Shown here: one piece after another, positions 56,745 through 64,000 of the stretch
Layout of the letters: the number at the start of each line of letters is the position of its first letter
How positions within the stretch are numbered: position 1 is the first letter of the stretch
Source: Aedes albopictus
Lineage: Eukaryota; Arthropoda; Insecta; Diptera; Culicidae
Length of the DNA: 64,000 nt
NCBI RefSeq assembly: GCF_035046485.1
Contig: NC_085138.1
Coordinates: forward strand, 295,102,256-295,166,255
Direction: 5' to 3'
The notes under the pieces: model-generated
What the model was told of the DNA's origin: nothing
Databases searched by the model: none
The model's input: only the letters and a program-made list of their open reading frames with translations
Position numbers and translations under genes: made by a program

Positions 56745-56910
56745 AAATATTTTAACTTTTTTATACTTTAATCAAAAACGCTAAAATTTTGCTCAATCAT
56801 GAATTACATATTGAAGCTAAAGCTCCATTGGTAAAATATTGAGCGAGATCGAATAAGTTTTCCGAAATTTATAGAATTTTTAGTAAAGTTTGAAAGTTTA
56901 TTGAAGAAAA
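56745..56910. repeat. Fragment of the 26830-type mariner-like MITE
   Basis: AAAGCTCCATTGGTAAAAT and GAGCGAGATCGAATAAGTTTT match the left arm of the element at 26830 (about 26958-27003) in the same order. The ends are missing. Confidence 0.8.
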
Positions 56911-57024
56911 TTTCAATGCTCAATATTTCCAAGAATATTGGATGATCTATTATCAAACTATTTTGAGGAAACACTCACACATGAACATTCAATACACAAT
57001 CTTGAGGCACAGAGAGGTTGAGGG

Positions 57025-57100
57025 TTAGGGCATGTTGCGTATATCGTGTGGCAGGCACGAAGTACACTATATGCCTAAGATAATCAAGGAAATTTCCATT
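57025..57100 (-). repeat. SINE body fragment
   Basis: GTATATCGTGTGGCAGGCAC and TCAAGGAAATTTCC match the body of the SINE at 26028-26291. No head or tail. Confidence 0.75.
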
Positions 57101-57216
57101 TTAATAATGCATAAATTAACTTTGCTAACGGACACAGATGTTAGAAAGCTTATAGTATTTTCAAATTCATTCAAATTTTTACAAAACAATGGTTGATAGT
57201 TAATTCGTTTAAATTA

Positions 57217-57321
57217 CCGTGACATCACCTAGTTCCAATCCTTTTTTATGCACCATGTAAAACAAAAGGGGTAAACGGGATTAGGAACCAAAAAAAGTAA
57301 ATGGAATTAGGTGATGTCCGG
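57217..57321. mobile_element. Tiny TA-flanked MITE
   Basis: CCGTGACATCACCTAGTTCC pairs with GGAATTAGGTGATGTCCGG, and both ends touch TA. It is 105 bp. Confidence 0.7.
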
Positions 57322-57484
57322 TACTATAGAGACAATATTTAAAATATATACCCTCAGTTTACCAGTAGCCGCTCACCGTCATAAACATGTTTATTGGCGT
57401 AAATAAATAAGTCCAATCCTCTTCACCGTTATCGTTCGGCAAGCATATTATGTATATCCGTTAAAAACTAGATCGCTTTTTTAA

Positions 57485-58577
57485 CCATCACGTACCCGAC
57501 CCCCGACAACTCATTTTCAAAATGCTGGCATTTCGTCAATTTTCATCCGATTTTTTTAAGTCGTCCTCAATCAATCATAAATTGCTGAAAGATTATCATA
57601 CTGAAGTGGCCATGTAATATCCGCAACCATTCCGGAGATATTCCGGATTGTACTGGGGTGAGGGGGTGGAAAAGTGGTCTGTTTTGCCGAAGGGCCAAAA
57701 GTGATTTTTTCGTGTATTATTATATTTGAGAGGCCCCCCGCGGAATCTGTTCTAGGGTTTCCGGAGCGGTCACATCAGTTGGTACATAACTTCAGGCATT
57801 TTTTCCTGCCCCATTCTCTCAAAGTCATGAAGATTGATTCGTCGCACGGCATGTATTGTATGCAAACCAGAAATGTTCCCGATGACATCCCCGTGGAACC
57901 TGTGCTATATAATCCGGAGTGGCCATATTAGTTGAAACAGACTTCAGTCTATCGTTTCTGACTCATTCATTCGAAATCATGAAGATTGATATGTCGCTCG
58001 GCATGTTTTGGTTGAAAATCAGAAGTGTCGGATGGGCCAACTAATTCAATTCTGGTTATACTGCCGTAATTCTGCAAAGTGACGTAAGCGCCATTCAAAA
58101 TGTCGATATTTGTTGGTATATTAAATATAATATCTGGTGTAAAAATAACACTGTGGTATGCCTGCTGTATTAGAATGCAAGATCTAGTCGTAATCTATCA
58201 TCTATGGAAATAAACTTAGAGGTTGAGCAAGAGTTTTATGCATAATTACCAAAAAATGGGCCAAAACTATCAATGTCGCTTACGTCACTTTGCAGAATTA
58301 CGGCAGTATAGCAGTTGTGTTTCATTGTTTGGCTAAAAATCGATGGTTCAAACACAACAACACACAAAATAATCACTTTTAGTCATTTTGAAAACCCCCT
58401 GAACCCAGCACAACCCGGAATATCGCCGGAATGGTTCCGGATATTGCATGGCCACTTGAGTGTAATAAACTAGCACCAATTTATTATCAATTGAGGGCGA
58501 CTTCAAAAAAATCGGATAAAAATTGACGAAATGCCAGCATTTTGAAAATGAGTTGTCGGGGGTTGGGTACGTGAAGG
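57485..58577. mobile_element. TTAA-flanked MITE with a nested MITE
   Basis: TTAA flanks 57481-57484 and 58578-58581. The ends CCATCACGTACCCGACCCCC and GGGGGTTGGGTACGTGAAGG are inverted repeats that extend inward for about 100 bp (AACTCATTTTCAAAATGCTG and its complement). The middle contains two diverged copies of a TCATGAAGATTGAT...GGCATGT unit (about 57825 and 57978). The 246-bp element at 58061-58306 is nested. Confidence 0.85.
58061..58306. mobile_element. MITE, CTGCCGTAATTC family, internally deleted copy
   Basis: The same ends and subterminal sequence as 13054-13506, but about 200 bp of the middle is missing. Flanked by TA within TATA on both sides. Confidence 0.85.
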
Positions 58578-58781
58578 TTAATATATATTTTTATTACCGT
58601 GTATTTTAACTTAAACCTAATTCTACATTTTAAATGGATTTTTTGGAAATAATCTTGATTTCTTAGCTCGTGATCACAAGCGGCTACTGGTACACTGAGG
58701 TTAGTTGAATCAAATATTGAACTATACATGATGCCTAGTTTTGAATCACATTCCTGTGTAGAGTTATGGTCAGTCACGGTA

Positions 58782-59757
58782 TTAGCGGATCCAGCTGCGG
58801 AAATGCGGATCCGGTTTACCTTGCCACACTCGAATAATTTGCCGAGCGCTGTGTTGGCTGACCTTGACTCGCTGTCGTAACCGTTCCGGCGCTCGGTAGC
58901 CCGAAATGCCTTGTCGATCGATTTCCTGCATCCAAGATTCCGTTGCGTTGGAGATGCTCGGGAAGGTTACCGTCTTATAAAAATCCTGCTCGGCTATCAT
59001 ACGCCAGACCGTCTCTCCAACTCCTCACTAATCCGTCTCACATTATTGGAAACATCTCTCTTCGTCATCTTTTCCAGGTTGACCTTCTGCAGATTGTCAT
59101 GTTTCCACACCTTCGTTTCCACCGTGACCAAAGTCAGCAGTGGCCTTTCAAACATTTTCTGGCACATCCGATTCCTCTGCACTTCATCCATGAGCTTTTC
59201 AAAGATTCCTTCGTGTCCCTGTTTTTCTCCATTTCGACTTGATGTTATTCAGCACCTGTGAATTGAATCCCGGTTGCAATCACAATCATACCTATAAATA
59301 AATATCACAACCCATTCCCGGACCGAGAATACTCACCGCTGTACACTGAAGCGATGCTTTTTTCAACTACGATGAACCGCATCCACTCGATACAGGTAGG
59401 TAATCCAGCCCGCGTTTCTCAAACATTTTAGGTCGTACAGTGGACCGAGGAATCCATTTTTCCGTAAATAGTGTCACCGTTGTTACGGCCGATTTTAGTG
59501 CCGCTGTTGTTGGTTTAAGTTGGAATCATTGCCATTGCTACCACCTGACGATTACTCGGATTATCGTTCATCATCTGGCGAATGCCGAAACTTTGGGAGC
59601 GTCCGCTATCAACTTCCATCGGAATCAAAACGAAAACTTTTAAACATCTAGCAGTTGGTCGAATCTCGTCGAACATGTAGCGAGGAGGCTTTAACTGAAT
59701 GAATGTTTGGCGGCAGAACGCAGCAGTCAGGAACAAGTTCTTCCAAAGGAGGGTCAT
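58782..59757 (-). pseudogene. Coding-like minus-strand gene remnant, unrecognised
   Basis: Minus-strand pieces in order: a start MTLLWKNLFLTAAFCRQTFI at 59757 (basic and hydrophobic, like a mitochondrial presequence), continuing to 59515; an 81-bp intron candidate (59256-59336) with a GCG-GTGAGT donor and TTCACAG acceptor; then MDEVQRNRMCQKMFERPLLT (59191-58997) and, one frame away, MIAEQDFYKTVTFPSISNAT to 58782. Composition and short intron suggest a real former gene, but frames do not join across the intron and a stop separates the last two pieces. Family not recognised. A GCTGACAGCTGG-type sequence upstream (about 59910-59940) is the kind often seen near insect promoters (inference). Confidence 0.35.
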
Positions 59758-60184
59758 TTTTGATAAAAAAAAAGTTCAAATACTTAAACACTGAATTTCG
59801 AGACAATTTTCTGGAACAAGAGCTCAAAATGTTCAACAAATTCATACATCCGCCTTTGGAACTTAAAACCAAAACACACAGATCTTCTTCTTCTTCTCTG
59901 GGTCGCGGCAACCAGCTGTCAGCCAGCTCTGATCAAAACAAAGTCAACAGCTGATGGGATACTCACCTCAAGGGAAATTTCAGAAGTGAGGAGGACGGGG
60001 TTAAACGCATTTTCACCAAAGCAAAACTTAAAGGGGCAAGCGGTATAAAATAGAGCTTCGCACAGTTTTTGCTGTTTTTCAATAGTTACAGGCTTCAAAA
60101 GATAGTGGTCTCATGGGAAAGTTTACTCTATAAATTGACAGAAAGCGTATGAGCAAATAAAAAAAATCACGGGAATGGTCTATT

Positions 60185-61051
60185 ATTAGTCGTATTTATT
60201 TAACGGAGAAATTATTATAATAAGGGATACTGTCCAGACATGATTATTATAAATTGAAATCAAAAATTATCAGAACAGCATATCATTCGGCCCACTACTA
60301 CACAGTGCTCATCATTAGGAACTAGGGGTGTCCAGTAGAGTTGAGCTGAACGGTTGTTGACAAAGTTACGAAGCCTAGGAAATCTGTTAGAATACCTAAA
60401 AACACAGATATGTAAGTATGATACATTTTCGGACAGCCTATCAAAACTTAACTCGTAATTCATTTGCAGCTTTGAAGTTGCACAGTAAGGCAGCTATACG
60501 GACTGTGTTTTCCTCCCACGCTTCCCTCCAACACCATCGTTGAGGAATGTAAAGTAATATTGGCAGGCAAATTCAGCGTTCACGGTCCCATGGATGTCGT
60601 TGTAACGACTTCCGCTAATCATGTAATGTGCGTTCACGTCCTCAAGCAAAATTACTGACTGTCCTGTCTAAGATCTGAGGATGGTGAGGAACGGGTTTTT
60701 ACGCACTTTTGCGTCCTAATACAGTTCAATCGGTTGAGTTTCGGAGGTTTTCTGGTAGTACCTGTGACGATGTGGCTTCCGCACTATTAGAGGTCTCCAC
60801 TATCAGTCTGTTTTCGGTGCTCAGTCCACTCCTTAATCACTTCTCCTCTCAAGATAGGAAAAGGTGCTCTTAGGTTTTGATCACTTGCGTAAGGCCGTTG
60901 ATTTGGAGAAACTGAGCGAAATGGGTGCTTTTGGGGTCGTTACAAGAGTCTGAGTAGTTGGTATAGTTCGTACTTTGTGAGGTCTGCGATATCACAGATG
61001 ACATTCGTGTAGGTTGAAATAATGACCACATGGTTTATGAACAGCCTCATA
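60185..61051. other. Unclassified, with possible LINE-like trace
   Basis: The minus-strand translation near 60600 reads VNAHYMISGSRYNDIHGT, faintly like a LINE endonuclease DxNxH region, but no further motif supports it. At 61023-61045 lies one arm of the 15850-type hairpin MITE. Confidence 0.25.
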
Positions 61052-62865
61052 AAGGGTGATACGGTCAAAATTTGGTCACACATTTTTTTTCATAACTTTA
61101 GACTGCGTACACCAAAACAGCTAATTTTTGGACCAGTAATGCTACATTATATGTAGCTTATACCATAATTTTTTTATCAAAATCGATTAAGTATTGGTTG
61201 ATATATAGATAAAACCATCGACCTACCTTTTTAAAATTTTGTACAAAGGCGCTCCATAGTAAATTTTCGGAAATTTAAGGTCAGTAAAGCACAATTTTGA
61301 TTACACAAGTTTACAAAATAAAACGAAAGTCGTGAACTTCTGTCAACGACCAAAATTTTTGAAGCACAATTTAGTGCTGATTTCGAAACCGACCTTCAAA
61401 AAAATTAAAGTAGAACAGTTTTTGAGTTTTACCTCAATATCGAGTTTTGTAACTTTTCAAAATATGTAATTTACTAAAATTCAAATATATTGCGTTTTGT
61501 TCAACCAATTTTAAATCTTTTTCCATAAATTAAAAGCTGAATACAATACCATTCGATCATCTGAACACAGGTTTTGCGTCAGATTGATGAAATTCAAGAT
61601 ATTGGCGAGTTTTGGGGACAATCTTCTTAAATTTTAGCAAAATTCCCAAAAATTTTTGAAGAAATGTATTTTTTTCAATAATAAAAAACCAACTTAAAAA
61701 TTCTTTCTCGACGTTTATTTGACATATCATATGTAGGCGAGTTGCAGTAAAAAATTCAGCTCAATCGGAGCATTGATTACGAAGAATGAGATGTTTGAAG
61801 TGAGCGACTTTGCTTAAAAATAGAACAAAAATCGATCTCAAATCATCAACCTTGTATGGAAAGTCGAAAAAATTTCCGCTCTACTGTATTTTTTTTACTT
61901 TGCGTTTTCGAACTCAGGGCATGATTCTACACCAAAAATGATCATCAGCTTACCGAGTTCAAAAATGCTGTAAACTAGTGTTATAGAATAACCAATACTG
62001 CCCCGATTTTTATCAAAATTTTACAGTATAATACTATTATGAAAATACGTTCGCAGTAAAATTTTGAGCTATTTTGTATGAATACTTTCAAAGTTGTAGC
62101 AGTTTGAATATGAAAAAAACTGACCGTTTGCCACTTAAGCAAATATAACTTTGTAACGGCTCGATCAAACTGAATGAAATTTTTACACAACATTTTGATA
62201 TGCATACTTCACATACAGAAAAATTTTCATTGAAATCGGTTAAGTATTTCTTGCTCTATAAATAAAACAGTAAAAATGTGTTCTTATTTGTGAAAAAAAA
62301 ATTAAAATTGCAGATCTCAGGGTTCAACAATATCTCCGCAAATACTGGACCGATTTTGATGAAAATTTTATGGTACAAGCTACATATAATGGACCATTAC
62401 TGATCCAAAAATCAGCTGTTTTGGTGTACGCAGTCTAAAGTTATGAAAAAAAATGTGTGACCAAAATTTGGCTTGACTTGACAAAATTTGACAAAATTTG
62501 ACCACCTAAACAAATATAACTTTGTAATGGCTGGATCAAATTGAATGAAATTTTTACACAACATTTTGATATGTATACTTTACATACAGAAAAAATTTCA
62601 TTGAAATTGGTTCAGTATTTCTGGCTCTATAAATAAAAGAGTAAAAATGTGTTCTTATTTTTTAATCCTCCTTGTACAACATTTTAAAATTGCAGTTTTC
62701 AGGATTCACAATATCTCCGCACATACTAAACCGATTTTGATGAAAATTTTATGGTATAAGCTACATATAATGTACCATTACTGGTCCAAAAATCAGCTGT
62801 TTTGGTGTACGCAGTATCAAGTTATGAAACCAATTGTGTGACCAAATTTTGACCGTATCACCCTT
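61052..62865. mobile_element. 1.8-kb TA-flanked element without transposase
   Basis: The ends AAGGGTGATACGGTCAAAAT and its complement CCGTATCACCCTT are next to TA (61050-61051, 62866-62867). The arms extend inward through GGTCACACA and CAAAACAGCT. A further internal copy of the right arm ends near 62475 (TTTTGGTGTACGCAGTCTAA, then GTGTGACCAAAATTTGG), so the last ~400 bp is a partial duplication of the preceding stretch. No ORF of note. Confidence 0.85.
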
Positions 62866-63630
62866 TAGTTGCATGAGAACGAAACAAGAATGAGTTTCAT
62901 TCATCGTATAAACTAAAATAAAATTCTAGCTTCCAGTACCTTGATACTTTCCTTTAATCTATACTGAATGCATTGATTTAATTAAATCAACACGTATATG
63001 CCAGTAAATGTGCGTATTATCATGACAGTAATATAGCAACTCCCTTTTAATGGTGCATTTTATGACAATTGTTCCTGCACTGACTGCACGCCCACACTCA
63101 ACAAACCAAACCAACTCGGCGGTGCCAACAGCTGCCAATTGAAATTTTTGCGCCAAATGACCCGAGGCGGTGCAATTATAAGCTGTGTGTGCACCTAATT
63201 GAAATTTCTAATTTTCAATTTGGGGAAAATGTTATTTGGACACTCCCACATTGGCGAGGTTTGGTTATGCGTTGACAGGATTGGGACCGGCACTCGTTGG
63301 TACCCACTTCAGTGCGGTTGGGTTGAATGAGGTTGTTTTGAGTTTTGGGGGTGTGCCATGTGTTCTATAATGCGATGAGTATTGCCGCATTTGTCGTAAA
63401 TTGGTATCGCTTTGTTGTTGTCTAACTTAACAGAAATTTTCTACTCTTCGAACGCATATTCTACGATGCAAAATTGTCTCATGCTTGAAGTTGATGTCGC
63501 ACTACATATCCAACCTCTTGATTGCATTTCTACAAGTATGTTATCTTCCCATTCTTGTTCTGTATGATGCAAACGCAATTATGACCAAAGAATTGCTAGT
63601 ATCCTAGTACTGCACAGAGAAGGTTTAACG
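62866..63630. other. Unclassified sequence
   Basis: Possibly unique; no repeat ends, domain or RNA signal recognised. Confidence 0.3.
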
Positions 63631-63903
63631 TTAGCGTCGACGCATTCGAGAGGCTCGAAGCAGTGCGGCTTCTATCTTGCGGCGCAATATTCTGCACTCG
63701 TAGATATGCGCCCCGCATGCGGAACAAGTCATAGGAAATAAAAATTCATGTAATAAGTTTTGAAATTTATTTTTTCCGCCAGCTGCCATTCGCATATCTT
63801 CAATGGAGTAGCTGGCCACGTGCTCTTCTGCTGGGAATGTTATGGCATGGTGGCGGCTTTCTTTGCTTTCTGGGTTCCACGTGTGGCGGTGTGGTAAGAC
63901 CAA
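63631..63903 (-). CDS. Hypothetical minus-strand ORF
   Basis: A 90-codon frame ends MTCSACGAHIYECRILRRKI and then ALLRASRMRRR at TAA. The CxxC plus basic tail looks protein-like. Upstream another frame (63988-63800) is also open and basic (PRKQRKPPPC), so a frameshift or an intron could link them, and the window edge cuts off what precedes. No family recognised. Confidence 0.3.
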   Translation of the reverse strand: MVLPHRHTWNPESKESRHHAITFPAEEHVASYSIEDMRMAAGGKNKFQNLLHEFLFPMTCSACGAHIYECRILRRKIEAALLRASRMRRR

Positions 63904-64000
63904 AGGTGTAACAAAAATCCTTCTGGGGGCATGCTTTGAATGCTACATTTCTTGCGAAGAAGGCCTTCTTCTCGGAACGATGTGGCAAAATCGGTTGAAT

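Larger units (their letters stand above)
55213..60184. mobile_element. Putative ~5-kb element bounded by 16-bp inverted repeats
   Basis: AATAGACCATTCCCGT at 55213-55228 is the exact complement of 60169-60184. Inside lie coding-like segments on the plus strand (55599-55893) and minus strand (58782-59757), plus younger insertions (a SINE at 56434-56640, a TTAA MITE at 57485-58577). A similar end (ATAGACCATTCC) lies at 45006. Whether this is one transposon carrying genes, or two separate MITE-like ends, is not settled. No target duplication beyond AA/TT was seen. Confidence 0.4.

Noticed and set aside
60540..60660. LINE endonuclease
   Set aside because: Only one faint DxNxH-like phrase, with no second motif in any frame nearby.
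1..64000. CRISPR array, bacterial operon, phage or plasmid origin
   Set aside because: The spliced genes, SINEs and LINEs show eukaryotic DNA. Repeats are satellites or transposons, with no direct-repeat and spacer pattern.
1..64000. Endogenous viral sequence
   Set aside because: I looked for capsid, polymerase and helicase-like frames and saw none; the RT frames are of non-LTR type.

Overview
The window is eukaryotic, and the repeats point to a culicine mosquito with an Aedes-like genome. The evidence is a Feilai-like tRNA-derived SINE, a second tRNA-derived SINE family present in near-identical copies, EN-RT-RNase H non-LTR elements of LOA/Jockey type, JAM1-like RTE fragments, many TA- and TTAA-flanked MITEs, and kilobases of degenerate GGAATTCCTGGA-type repeats. 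This taxonomic reading is inference; I ran no search. No complete host gene is visible. The sequence looks like repeat-packed intergenic or intronic DNA with a few islands that carry good splice signals.

Layout. 0-7.5 kb: a ~147 bp tandem satellite split by a TA-flanked MITE (832-1618), three copies of a CCCAACTA-ended MITE (one carrying a 5'-truncated LINE), and two head-to-tail TTAA hairpins. 7.5-10.4 kb: an apparently unique island with a 59-nt exon candidate (7954-8012), a 935-bp non-LTR insertion with a 24-bp target duplication, and a LINE endonuclease fragment. 10.4-19.9 kb: short-period satellite, several MITEs, a candidate 3'-terminal host exon on the minus strand (17840-18094) and an RTE fragment. 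20.9-28.2 kb: two decayed LINEs on the minus strand, each split by a long-TIR TA element. 28.2-29.6 kb: a unique island with a possible first exon. 29.6-39.2 kb: a large satellite field interrupted by a TTAA MITE, a 1.1-kb foldback element and a short hairpin. 39.2-50 kb: mostly unclassified sequence, an RTE copy that has lost its RT catalytic core, a hAT-type MITE with a clean 8-bp duplication, SINEs and MITEs.

50-54.3 kb holds the best gene in the window: a hAT transposase on the minus strand whose exon-intron structure can be read. It is disabled by a frameshifting deletion, a palindromic insertion in exon 3, and loss of its 3' end at a MITE. 55.2-60.2 kb is bracketed by 16-bp inverted repeats and contains coding-like segments on both strands that I do not recognise. 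This is the part most worth checking as an undescribed element or gene-bearing transposon. 61-62.9 kb is a 1.8-kb TA element without an ORF, and the window ends with an unrecognised minus-strand ORF.

How parts relate: most features are layered insertions, and their order can often be read (for example LINE, then mariner-like MITE, then foldback MITE at 20.9-25.8 kb). The non-autonomous elements would need transposases supplied from elsewhere. No pathway, operon, CRISPR array or functional RNA gene is supported.
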